Shown here: in pieces, positions 54,975 through 64,000 of the stretch
Position numbering within the stretch: the first letter of the stretch is position 1
Layout of the letters: each line of letters opens with the position of its first letter
Origin: Catonia carolina
Taxonomy: Eukaryota; Arthropoda; Insecta; Hemiptera; Achilidae
Direction: 5' to 3'
NCBI GenBank assembly: GCA_035578175.1
Contig: JAQMRL010000010.1
Span: 30,372,784 to 30,436,783, forward strand
Length of the DNA stretch: 64,000 nt
Notes under the pieces: generated by a model
Told to the model about the DNA's origin: nothing
The model's database searches: none
The model's input: only the letters and a program-made list of their open reading frames with translations
Translations under genes and position numbers: made by a program

Positions 54975-55006
54975 TTAAGTCTCGTATCTAAAGATACGAG
55001 ACTTAA
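54975..55006. repeat. Perfect 15-bp palindrome at the LINE 5' junction
   Basis: TTAAGTCTCGTATCT, AA, and its exact complement. The right arm codes for the first LINE residues. Confidence 0.93.
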
Positions 55007-55384
55007 GTTTTACGATACAATTGCTGTCCCTACTTTGATGTATGGCAGTGAGTCCTGGATACATACGAAAAAGGTAGACAGCAAAATCCAGGCTGCAGAA
55101 ATGAGATTCTTACGAAGTGTATATGGATGCAGCCGAAGAGATAGGCTACGAAATGAAGAAATTAGAAAAACACTGAATGCTTTACCGTTGCTAGACAAAA
55201 TCAAGCAGAACAGGAACAGATGGTGCAGCCATTTGAATCGCATGCCAGGCGAGAGAATACCAAAAGCCGCCAGAAACTACAAACCTACAGGAAGAAGAGA
55301 TATAGGACGACCGAGGAACAGATGGGTACCGGAACAGGTTCAAGAAACCTAATCCTTGGAAGTGAAGAAGAAGAAGAAGAAGAA
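54976..55384 (+). mobile_element. LINE-K 3' end, 13-bp TSD, (GAA)n tail, 5' fold-back
   Basis: Flanked by GCATTTATATTAT at 54963-54975 and 55385-55397. Coding starts RLKFYDTIAVPTLMYGSESW, then KIQAAEMRFLRSVYGCSRR, NRNRWCSHLNRM and GRRDIGRPRNRW, open to 55352, and the tail GGAACAGG...(GAA)n. The first 14 bp of the insert are the inverted complement of the following bases (hairpin 54975-55006). Confidence 0.92.
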
Positions 55385-55398
55385 GCATTTATATTATA

Positions 55399-56500
55399 CG
55401 AGGGTAAGTCAACTATTATCCGCAATGTAGTTATAAAATTATATTGTAATCAAATAGGAAACTTACAAGTACATTATTTTTCGACATAGTCTCCTTGCTT
55501 TTCAACGCACTTGGTCCACGTTGTTCAAGTTTCCTGATGCTCTCATAAAAGAAGGTTTTTGGTTGAGATGCGAACCAGGAATGCACCGCTTCTTTCAAAG
55601 CTTCGTCCGAGGTAAATCGACGGCTCCTTAATGCCTCTTTGAGTGGACCAAACAAGCGATAATCAGAAGGAGCAAGATCGGGACTATATGGAGGAAAAGC
55701 CAGTACTTCAAAATAGTTTCTGGAGCGTTTCAGCAGTGTTGGCAGCAGTATGCGGACGGGCGTTGTCGTGCAACAACACAACACCTTTTGACAGCAGTCC
55801 TCAGCGTTTGCTTCGAATTGCAGGCTTTAATTGGCAGTAAACATCTCACTGTAACGTACACTGTTTATTGTTGTGCTCCTTTCCTGATAATGTTCCAGTA
55901 CTGGACTTTGTGAGTCCCAAAAATCGTAAGCATCAGTTTTCCTGCGGACGGTTGGGTCTTGAATTTTTTCTTTAACGGCGAATTTGGATGTTTCCATTCC
56001 ATACTCTGCCGTTTACTCTCTGGCTCGTAATGATAGATCCATGTTTCGTCATCAGTAATGATCCTCTCTAAGAAGTTGTCCCGTTAGTTACCATAGCGAT
56101 CCAATTTTTTTTTTGCAGATGTCCAAGCGCGTTTGTTTATGCAACAGTGTCAGTTGTTTCGGGACCCATCTCGCACAAACTTTATGAAACCCAAGTGTGT
56201 TGTGAATGATTTCGTAGGCAGATCCGTGGCTTATTTGCAGACGATGTGCCACTTCGTCAATAGTTACTCGTCTGTCTAAGAGAATCATTTCACGTGAACG
56301 CTCAATGTTTTCTTCATTTACGGCGGTAAACGGTCGTACGGCTCCTTTATCTGAACGTACTTATTGCCCCCTACCCACTTCATAGCTAGCCAATGATTTG
56401 CCAGCAACGTTGCCAATACTTGCTCTCATAGCTCTGTTACATATTTCGTCAGCCATTTTTTTGGTCTTTCAATAACAGTTATAACCTATAAACATACAAT
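55399..56500 (-). pseudogene. Mariner-3 (DD34D) transposon relic
   Basis: It begins CGAGGGTAAGTCAACTATTA right after the TA inside the LINE TSD. The minus-strand coding starts at about 56456: MADEICNRAMRASIGNVAGK, REMILLDRRVTIDEVAHRLQ (DNA-binding part), DPxVRRKTDAYDFWDS-like middle, LLHDNARPHTAANT (second Asp), PPYSPDLAPSDYRLFGPLKE (third Asp). Many stops and frameshifts. The opposite terminal repeat was not found. Confidence 0.82.
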
Positions 56501-56702
56501 CAGCTGCTTATATTATAAAGTATTGCATGTTAATGCGCTCTATAATTGATGTGTTTGGTACAGAATGCAAGACACGAGTGAACTATTGCAGCTCTTATAC
56601 GTATGCGCGCATAATGTTTGTCAGGTACAATCTGACAACGATGGCAAACATTCTGGTTGGTTTGAACGCGTGGAACAGCAGAGCTCATCAAGCGTGAAAA
56701 AC

Positions 56703-56858
56703 ATATTAATGTATTTTACACCTCTACCTTTTCTGTTCTTAAATGATTCCATTCATTTAATTAACTGACCATATGATAAGAAACAGAACTATTTTTAAGC
56801 GTGGGAACTAGCAGATCGAGTGTAAATAATTTAACACTCAACCTACCTGTTAAGGGCA
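56703..56858 (-). repeat. SINE-C, 5' part only
   Basis: Covers GTATTTTACACCTCTACC to CCTGTTAAGGGC of the family in reverse. The 3' half is absent. Confidence 0.75.
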
Positions 56859-56859
56859 G

Positions 56860-57369
56860 AATATAATACCTATGACTGAAATTTATTTATGTTATTTTTA
56901 ATTTCAAAATGAAATACTATTTAAAATCATTCAACAAATTACCTTTTGACCTTTACCCCATTTAATAATAAATGCATAACTGTCATATAACGTTACAATT
57001 CTGACAGGACCGTAGGCTGAACGTGAATGTAAAGCGGGTTGCGTTTACCTACACTACAATAAACGGACTACTCTGTTTATTGTACCGTACGTATTTCCCA
57101 ACTGTACGAACAGCAAATAATACATTTGTAAAACGTGTAATAAGTCTGTTACTGTAAAATTTTAATGCTAATTTTAATTAAAAATTCTTAACTTATTTAT
57201 TAAATAATTAATTAATAATTTAATTAATATTAAATTTATTTGTCTTCATTACTAATTTAATAAATGAATTGTATTTCCAATTAAACAGTTGGTTTTATTA
57301 TAAATATTATAACTTAAATTATATTATTATATGTTGGTAAAATGCATATTAGGACTACGATATTTAATG
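56860..57369. other. AT-rich stretch, no feature recognised
   Basis: Nothing supported. Confidence 0.5.
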
Positions 57370-57925
57370 AATCTAGTTGTTCGTACCCATTATGCTATTT
57401 TGCTAGCTGCTAATCAACAAGAAGCTAGTACTAGCGTCGTCAAAATAGGCCTTAAGAAAACTCAAGAAAGTATAGCTTACTAGCAACTAGCAACGTTTAC
57501 AAACGATCACACCGAGCTAGTTTACTAACGCTAGTCAATAACATGAGCTTTTCTCCCCTACTAGTGCTAGTAAAATCAAACATGTTTAAAGTTACTTGCG
57601 TGCTAGTGAATACTAGTGCTTTAACTAAACTAGCTACTAGTTGTTCGTTTCCATTACGCTATTTTGCTAGCTAACTAGAATTAGCTAGTCAACTAGAAGC
57701 TAGTACTAGCGTTGCCAAAATAGGCCTTAAGAAAACTCAAGAAAGTACAGCTTACTAGCAACTTTGATTTTACTAGCACTAGTAAAATCAAACATCTTCA
57801 AAGATACTTGCGTGCTAGTGAATTCAGTGTTTTAACTAGACAGTTGTACGTTTTTATTATGCTATTTTGCTAGCTGCTAGGCAACTAGAAGCTAGTACTA
57901 GCGTCGTCGTAAAAGAGAAAGAAAA
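57370..57925. repeat. Tandem array of family-H MITEs, 275-bp period
   Basis: About 2.2 units. CAAAATAGGCCTTAAGAAAA recurs at 57441 and 57716, and CTAGAAGCTAGTACTAGCGT at the end of each unit. Internal CACCGAGCTAGTTTACTAAC and ACTAGTGCTAGT match the copies at 27.2 and 38.8 kb. Confidence 0.82.
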
Positions 57926-59675
57926 CTCTTATCGGTGGCTATTAATATATGAATTCATCAAGAGAATTTCCTAAGCTAAAATATATTTAACGTGCATGAA
58001 TTTCCCCTACTAAGCCAAACAATCCAGAGGGAGATTTGTTGTAAATCTCAATGGAATACTAGTACGGTGAACAGATTTATGTTAAGGGCTTAATCAGATT
58101 GTTGTTTCAGCTACGTGCGTAGGTCATGAAGCCCTGAGGAAGTAGACCTTTCACATGACTAGCCTTGACGTAGGTTTAATAGCCCACCTTTTAATCAATA
58201 AATCAATTCATAGCAAAAAAGGAGGTGATTGACTGTATTATCAAAAGTACCATTTGAAACTGAAAAATTTCATGATTTTTGAAGTTCATTGATTCATGAA
58301 GTTCTAATATATGATCTTTCTATTCGAAAAGAAGATTAATATAATAAAAAAATTGTGATAAAAATTAGTACAAAGAGAGATGAATAAGTGTACTTGGATG
58401 GATATTCTGACCCTGTAAGCCACATAAAAAGTGAAGACAAAGGAGTAGACAGATTTAGGTGATATTTAAAAAGGAAGATTAAAATTAAATAATGTACAAC
58501 TACCCCGTACACGTAATTGTTAAACAATTACGATTTTTTTTAAATTTTATTTCCAATTTTAACCTGTGAATAGAACTACATGAAATCTGTGATTTTCAAA
58601 GAACCACAAAAACACGAATTGTTCATGAATTGTACAATTTTACAAAATTACACAACAAAACTTTTTGGTATTTTTTTTTTTTTTTTTTTTTTACAATTTA
58701 TTTTATTGTACAATTGTAATTGTACATATTATTCTTTATTTAAAGTATAATTTTATTTATTTTCCTTAAAGAACTCCTACGACCCAAATGCAACTTATAT
58801 TAAAAAGTTCAATTCACATGATATATACAAGATTTGGAATGATGTTAACAAAACTAAAAATAAACAATATAATAAGAAAATTATTGAATCCATCAATTAA
58901 GTTGGAGTACCGATTAAACGAGCATCATCAGAAATATACAAACAACAGACCATTCAGAAGAAGGATAGACAGATATTGCGGTCACAAATAGAGAATAGAA
59001 AATAACAATCTTTGACATTACTAAAACAAACCTCAAACAGTTAAAAAACAAAGAAAGAAAATGAACAATCGGAAAAATTTCTGAAACAACATGAAAAAAT
59101 CATAAATTTCAACAAGATATAACAGCGAGAAGATGAAGTAAATGGATAAAAGAATGAAGGAGAGAATACAGTGAACCCGTGAAGAGAATTTAGGGGTAAA
59201 CGACGGACGGCTAGAAGAAATAGATAATAAATTAAAATGAGTTTTGATGTTGTCTTGAAGCTCCTGGTTGTGTTTCTGGTGGAGTTCATGCAGCCAGGGA
59301 TCACGATTAACGCAGTTTTTATTGTAAAGCTTTACAAAGTTTGCTAAGTGCTATTCAAAACAAAATAAGACGTGTGCTGACTTCTGTAATTCGACGGCTG
59401 AGAACCAGAGGAAAGTAACTGCAAAAATCGGTTTTTATTTAGTTTTTCACTATTCCTACACAACTTTTTATGCTGCACAACATGGTATTAATGACATTTC
59501 TCTATCTTCTAATTTAACGGATATTTGGTAGTTAACGTTTTTCGATAAAACTTTGTTAGCTCAGAACCAGAGAAACATATTGGTAGAGACGTTCCGTGTC
59601 TCGCATTGCGCTTCAAAACCAGAGAGACGTATCTGTTACTTATGCTTGTCTGGTTCTGATAAAGTATTGTTTTTA
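57926..59675. other. AT-rich; poly(T) at 58671-58692; weak coding look at 58780-59000
   Basis: Around 58780-59000 one frame gives SYDPNATYIKKFNSHDIYKI and a Lys-rich continuation with stops. I do not recognise it. A 22-T run lies at 58671-58692. No repeat boundaries found. Confidence 0.35.
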
Positions 59676-59688
59676 AAACCAGGGGAAA

Positions 59689-60018
59689 TGAATGTTCTAA
59701 GGTCAGTAAAGGGCTGTACAAGAGTGTATCCACTCTTATCTTCATATAATGAAGATGTGCGTAAGGAATTGAACATCTTCAAGTTGGAAGACCGAATAAT
59801 AGAAAACAGGCAGAGATGGCTGGCGCATTTGGAAAGAATGCCTGATGGGCGTATACCTAAGGAAGTATGGAGGTATAGGCCGGTTGGCCGAAAAGATATT
59901 GGAAGACCCAGGAAAAGATGGTAGCTGTCCTTAAGAAAATTTCAAAAAAAAAACTTTGAGACCGGAACAGGCGATTTGCCTAAACCCTGTAGTGAAGAAG
60001 AAGAAGAAGAAGAAGAAG
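59689..60018 (+). mobile_element. LINE-K 3' end, (GAA)n tail, 12-13-bp TSD
   Basis: Flanked by AAACCAGGGGAAA (59676-59688) and AAACCAGGGAAA (60019-60030), one G different. Coding: NVLRSVKGCTRVYPLL, KLEDRIIENRQRWLAHLERM, RPVGRKDIGRPRKRW then stop, tail GGAACAGGCGATTTGCCTAA and (GAA)n. Confidence 0.9.
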
Positions 60019-60030
60019 AAACCAGGGAAA

Positions 60031-60082
60031 CAAATTAGTGTGTAGTAGTTTATTTATTAATAAACTACTACACACTAATTTG
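60031..60082. repeat. Perfect 24-bp hairpin, 4-nt loop
   Basis: CAAATTAGTGTGTAGTAGTT+TATT at 60031-60054, loop TATT, exact complement at 60059-60082. It lies between the LINE-K TSD and the mariner-4 relic. Confidence 0.95.
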
Positions 60083-60274
60083 TTCTGATCCATGAAAACG
60101 GCTTCTTCACAGTGCTGGTGCAACCAAACGACTCCTTGAACAACTTCAATGAGATATTTTCGATCACCCATCATACAGTCCCTATCGAGCACCGAGTGAC
60201 ATCCATCTTCTCCCTGAACTAAAGAAGTGGCAAGGAGGACACAGCTAGACAAATGAAGAGCTTTAAGACGTCAA

Positions 60275-60456
60275 TTTTTTTTTTTTATTGGTTCAACGTC
60301 CGACTGTTCTGCAATTACTACTAATGCAGACGGTGAAGGATGAAATGATTTTTTGTAACGTATGAAAATATGCCGTGCCTGAATGGGATTCGAACCCAAG
60401 ACCACATGATGAGAGGCAAGCACGTTACCAACTCCCCCAATGCGGCCGGCAAGACA
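60275..60456 (-). repeat. SINE-S, full length, 7-bp TSD
   Basis: Flanked by ACGTCAA at 60268-60274 and 60457-60463. On the minus strand: head with AGTTGGTAACGTGCTTGCC, B box GGTTCGAATCC, body CATATTTTCATACGTTACAA, end GACGTTGAACC plus A. Confidence 0.87.
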
Positions 60457-60611
60457 ACGTCAAGACTCATTTAAATTCATTAGGGGAAACATTTTATGAA
60501 GAACGTATTGGAAAGCTCGTCCCCAGGTACGACAAATGCTTCAATCATCAATGTGATTATGTCGAAAATTAGCCATTAATGTACGTAACTCTTAGTGATA
60601 AAACATATTTT

Positions 60612-60821
60612 ATCACTAAAATACGATACGGCCGCTTTGGCGCAGTTGGTAACGTGCTCGCCTCTCATCATGTGGTCTTGGGTTCGAATCCTACTCAGGC
60701 ATGGCATATTTTCATACGTTACAAAAAATCATTTCATCCTCCATTGTACAATAGTTACACCCCAACGTCGTCGCTAATGACCGTTGTAGTTGATGTGACG
60801 TTAAATAAACTAATTTAAAAA
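60612..60821 (+). repeat. SINE-S, full length, 12-bp TSD
   Basis: Flanked by AAAACATATTTT at 60600-60611 and 60822-60833. A box GGCGCAGTTGG, B box GGTTCGAATCC. The 5' 20 bp include a fold-back (AGTGATAAAA/TTTTATCACT, 60594-60617) across the junction. Possible tRNA origin with a CAT-type anticodon loop; acceptor ends do not pair. Confidence 0.9.
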
Positions 60822-61082
60822 AAAACATATTTTCTATATTCACTTGTCTTTTATCCGAGGTTGAAGAAACGACTCTCGAACTTTTGATTTCTGAATAAAA
60901 AGTTATGTAAACTGGTGTTTCCACTGGTGATTTATACTGTTATTAAGAAAACTTCTGTTTCCAGTACTAACTGGTTTTATTCCTACACTCTAAATGAATT
61001 TTCAATCATTCAACGTGTAAGGTTATGTGAAGAGTTAAACGTTTAACATTTTGTATGCCGCAAAGTGCAGCAAGTACGGAGT

Positions 61083-61260
61083 GGCAAGGAGGACAGCTTG
61101 ACTAATGAAGAGCTTTCAGACAACTTCAAGACTTATTTAAATTCATTGATGGCAACATATTTTGGAGAGTGTATTGGAAAATTCGTCCACAGGTACGATA
61201 AACTCTTCAATCGTCAACGTGATTATGTCGAAAATTAGCCATAAATGTACGTAACTTTTG
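61083..61260 (+). pseudogene. Mariner-4 C-terminal relic, second copy
   Basis: EWQGGQL-like start, then DNFKTYLNSLMATYFGECIG, KFVHRYDKLFNRQRDYVEN and stop near 61236, with the same 3' UTR as the copy at 60.57 kb, broken by a SINE-C and resuming at 61680. Confidence 0.75.
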
Positions 61261-61263
61261 GTT

Positions 61264-61679
61264 TTATATTATTATTTAGGTCATAAGCCGGAAGGCTGGT
61301 TTGAACCTGTAGAAGTTTTACTAAGTAAAACGAGGAGTGAGGTGGTTTACCATTGCCTTCCTCACTGAGTGGAAAAGTACGCTTATCAGCATGCCGGGCC
61401 CTCTGAAAAGTACATATTTTCCACTCTGCAAATGACACCTTCACTTCATTCACCATAGGGTCTGGCTGTATAATGAAAGTCATTATTTTCAGGGGAGACA
61501 ACTCTGATTAGTGTCTTTTGCACCTCTACCTCTTCCGTTCTTAAATGATTCAGTCATTTAATTAGCTGATCATGTGATAAGAAACAGAACTATTTATTTT
61601 AGCCCTGCAACGAACAGATTGAGTGTAAATAATTTGACACTCCACCTGTCTGTTATGGTCAGTACCATAACAGACATAC
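61264..61679 (-). repeat. SINE-C, 11-bp TSD
   Basis: Flanked by AACTTTTGGTT at 61253-61263 and 61680-61690. About 20 bp beyond the usual 5' end (CAGTACCATAACAGACATAC) repeat the 5' end in inverted sense. Confidence 0.87.
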
Positions 61680-61690
61680 AACTTTTGGTT

Positions 61691-63090
61691 ATAAAACATT
61701 TTTACTAAATTCACTTGTCTTTTATTTATGGAGATTGAAAAAACGACCTTCGTATTATGGATGATATTGAGAGGGAACTTATAGGCACTTCCAAAGAATG
61801 GTGGAGGGGAGATGGCCTGTTATAGTCTACGGTTGGGTTCCATAAGAGAGGCAAAGAAGAGTGCGGCAACGGGGAGGTGGATAGAAGGTGTCATGGAGTA
61901 TGGACAGGAGAGTTCTGTCAGAAGAGGATTAAATAAAGGGAAGTGGCGTCTGAGATGTGAGAAACGGTAAACTTAAAGATGAAAAAAGCTCATAAAAAAT
62001 AATAATAAATTTTATATTTACAAATTTGTGAAAATGTTTATCAATGTTTTTGTATTAGCTGGATTAAATATATTAGTATCAAAGAGAAAGATATCCCATT
62101 TATCAATGTAGCGCATAACGTTACAAAATACTAAACATGCAGAGTGTACTATGAAATTTATTAAATAAACGTTAAACAAACTAAAATATAAAGAAATTTG
62201 ATTTAAATTGGACTGAGGCCAATAACCGGGGACGTATTCGTTCCAAATTTTCAAGGCGCCTCCCCCGTAACTCCATAAACACCCCTCCCCACCATTCTCG
62301 GTCCACCTCCTGGGTAGCCAAGGTCGCGGATCAATACTCTCTCTCTTAAAACCCGCTTATTCGCTTGTGCCAGCCGCATTGTACTCATAGCAGACACTCG
62401 ACTCTCTCACACACGTGCACATCGAGTATCTCATTCTAAACCCCCTCTCTCTCAGCTCGTAACTCTTTCTCCTTTCCCCTTTCTCAAAATAGACAAATTT
62501 CTCATTATTTTCCCCATGCAGAAAATATTATCACCCTTAGAAAACAAAGCATTCGCTTATTATATGCCTGCGTTTAAAATATTACAGACATCATTTTTCA
62601 TTTAAAAAATAACCGATGAGAATTTTTCTTCCAGAATCACCCAACAAAACGAGTATAATTAATTATTTACTTAACTTTAATAATTTAATTTTATAGGCTT
62701 AAAAGAAAAGGTAAACGAAACCATTTATAAATCGTTCTTTTTAATCCAACAAGAATAAGGTAAATATTGTAGGTATATAAATTAAGTTCGTAACCTTTTA
62801 TTATGTTTATAGAACTGGTTTAATCTTTTCAGTTACAACATAAGCTGGTTTAGAAAGCTTTCAAAATAATTAAGACGCTTCTTCACTTGTACAAAACAAT
62901 GTCAAATAATTTTAATCCTATTTAATCTCGTTCATATCCTTATATCACTCCATCATATACTTATTAACCTCTAATTTGAAATATGTTTACACTTAGCTAC
63001 ATCCTTTCAACCGGATTTCATTAGTCCGATGCAAAGCCCTTTTACCGAACATCGTAAACAAAATTTAAATATTTTAATCGTTACCGGTAT
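61691..63090. other. Mixed stretch; no feature recognised
   Basis: 61760-61980 gives a short open segment (SLRLGSIREAKKSAATGRWI) that resembles a LINE C-terminus only weakly. 62260-62480 is CT/CA-rich with ACACGTGCAC, promoter-like in composition only. The rest is AT-rich. Confidence 0.35.
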
Positions 63091-63104
63091 AGAAACCACC
63101 AGTT

Positions 63105-63268
63105 TTTTTTTGTTTTTTTTTTTGGTTTAACGTCCGACTGTTCTGCAATCAGCTGTTCTGCAGACGGTGAAGGATGAAATGATTTTTTGGAACGTATGAA
63201 AATATGCCGTGCCTGAATGGGATTCGAACCAAGACCGCACGATGAGAGGCGAGTTAACTTTAACTGGT
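63105..63268 (-). repeat. SINE-S, 5' truncated, 13-bp TSD
   Basis: Flanked by GAAACCACCAGTT at 63092-63104 and 63269-63281. B box (minus) GGTTCGAATCC intact, A box lost. Confidence 0.88.
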
Positions 63269-63324
63269 GAAACCACCAGTTAACTTTATTCAATTTGTTT
63301 TGTTTGTTTTCCCGAGAAGTAACA

Positions 63325-63640
63325 AAAAGCAGCGATACGATTTCTTTGGTCAGAAAGAGTAAAAGGAGCAGAAATTCATCGTAGACTTTCAGCACAGTAC
63401 TGGGACAGTACATTGTCCAGTACATGTGTTTTGTTTTCTCGGGTAAGTGTTTTCATTCGCTAGAGTATGGACTGGAAACACCCCGAATCACCGACGAAGA
63501 AAAAATTCAAGTCTGCGCCACCGGCGGGAAAGGTGCATCGGTGGGAAAGGGAAGGCGGGAAATGGCAGGAAACCGTGTTTTGAGACGTAAATGGACATGT
63601 GCTAGAAGATTACATGTAGAAGGGGTAAACTAACAACAAT
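63325..63640 (+). pseudogene. Mariner transposase fragments, N-terminal and catalytic
   Basis: AAIRFLWSERVKGAEIHRRL then SAQYWDSTLS (63325-63425) is the first helix-turn-helix. From 63464, SMDWKHPESPTKKKFKSAPP and, after damage, VFxDVNGHVLEDYMxKGxT is the stretch just after the first catalytic Asp. The DNA between these domains is deleted. Likely the same broad lineage as mariner-3 or -4. Confidence 0.75.
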
Positions 63641-63744
63641 AAATATTACTGTGCATTGTTGACTAACAAACTTATTCTTCTTACTATCAAGGATTAGGTA
63701 AAAGCTTGTTCCGACTCACAAACAATACTAAACATATACACAAA

Positions 63745-64000
63745 CATGAAATATTCCAACCCGTGCATCTCGATTACTACCATCTTCTTCAAGGTCTTCC
63801 CACCTTCCTTCTTCCAACTGGAACATATTCCGCAACTTTGAAGGGTATTCTCTCTTCTTACATCCGTTCCAAATGTTGCCTCCATTGATTGCGGTATTTC
63901 TCAACTTTTTCATTTAGACTAAATACACCCAACTCAGATCTAATTTCCTCGTTATGTACTAGATTCATCCTCGAGCAGCCTTTCACCTTTCTTAAAAACG
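63745..64000 (-). pseudogene. LINE-K type C-terminus, cut by the right edge
   Basis: Minus strand from the edge: FLRKVKGCSRMNLVHNEEIR, SELGVFSLNEKVEKYRNQWR, QHLERM, then after a frameshift IPFKVAEYVPVGRRKVGRP. The reverse transcriptase should lie to the right of the window. Confidence 0.8.

Larger units (their letters stand above)
60084..60890 (+). pseudogene. Mariner-4 transposase C-terminal relic, twice interrupted
   Basis: HSAGATKRLLEQLQ, DIFDHPSYSPYRAPSDIHLL and LPELKKWQGGHS, then after a SINE-S: VKTHLNSLGETFYEERIGKL and VPRYDKCFNHQCDYVEN with stop at 60570-60572. The 3' UTR is split by a second SINE-S and continues to about 60890. The third catalytic Asp (PSD) is visible. The second Asp region is not. 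Confidence 0.83.

Noticed and set aside
58780..59000. Lys-rich possible coding stretch
   Set aside because: No recognisable motif and several stops. AT-rich DNA often gives such frames.
60612..60710. tRNA-like sequence with good A and B boxes
   Set aside because: The acceptor stem does not pair, and it continues into the SINE-S body with a target duplication, so it is a SINE head and not a tRNA gene. The same reasoning covers 15423, 36597 and 39240.
62260..62480. CT-rich promoter-like block
   Set aside because: Composition only. No TATA box, initiator or downstream coding exon could be supported.
1..64000. Search for CRISPR arrays, bacterial operons, rRNA and virus-derived genes
   Set aside because: None found. 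The direct repeats present are SINE arrays, MITE arrays and microsatellites, and the coding relics are LINE and DNA-transposon proteins.

Overview
The window looks like repeat-dense, AT-rich animal DNA, most likely from an insect. The reasons are the non-LTR retrotransposon (LINE) types, several Tc1/mariner transposase families, tRNA-derived SINEs and the lack of any bacterial-style operon. I place it tentatively in Hemiptera from general impression only; the sequence alone does not prove the order. I found no convincing host protein gene, no rRNA and no intact tRNA. Almost every recognisable coding stretch is a transposase or reverse-transcriptase relic, so the window is probably intergenic or a large intron.

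Layout. 0-5 kb: a LINE endonuclease ORF runs off the left edge on the minus strand, followed by SINE-D copies (one with three tandem tRNA-like heads) and a TA-flanked 703-bp MITE inside a SINE-D. 5-9.5 kb: a Helentron-like element, a pogo/Tigger-like element, a fold-back mariner and two inverted SINE-C copies. 11-19 kb: LINE relics, two more fold-back mariners, a Helentron-like copy and an F-D-F SINE block. 19-27 kb: many SINE-C and SINE-D copies, including SINE-C inside SINE-C and a SINE-D tandem array that reuses one target site. 27-36 kb: a palindrome-rich DNA transposon (family H), jockey-type LINE 3' ends, a fourth fold-back mariner and several Helentron-like copies. 36-42 kb: LINE fragments, SINE insertions and family-H debris. 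42-47.8 kb: a DD41D-type mariner relic containing a 2.36-kb LINE with an exact 11-bp target-site duplication, next to a SINE-D split by a piggyBac-like MITE that itself carries a SINE-C. 48-54.5 kb: Helentron-like copies with long GT/CA tracts. 55-64 kb: LINE 3' ends with (GAA)n tails, two further mariner types, a tandem array of family-H MITEs and several tRNA-SINE insertions. A LINE C-terminus runs off the right edge.

Working names used below: mariner-1 (DD34D, fold-back), mariner-2 (DD41D), mariner-3 (DD34D, 55 kb), mariner-4 (60 kb); HINE (Helentron-like element of about 0.9 kb with an internal GT tract); SINE-C (about 395 bp, (CAA)n tail, no tRNA head seen); SINE-D, -F, -S and -R (tRNA-derived heads); family H (ACTAGCGCTAGT-rich). 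HINE strands are given with the hairpin end as the 3' end. Many insertions have visible target-site duplications (TSDs), so their order can be read directly. The main novelty candidates are the fold-back mariner family, the Helentron-like microsatellite-carrying family, SINE-C, and short perfect palindromes at element junctions.
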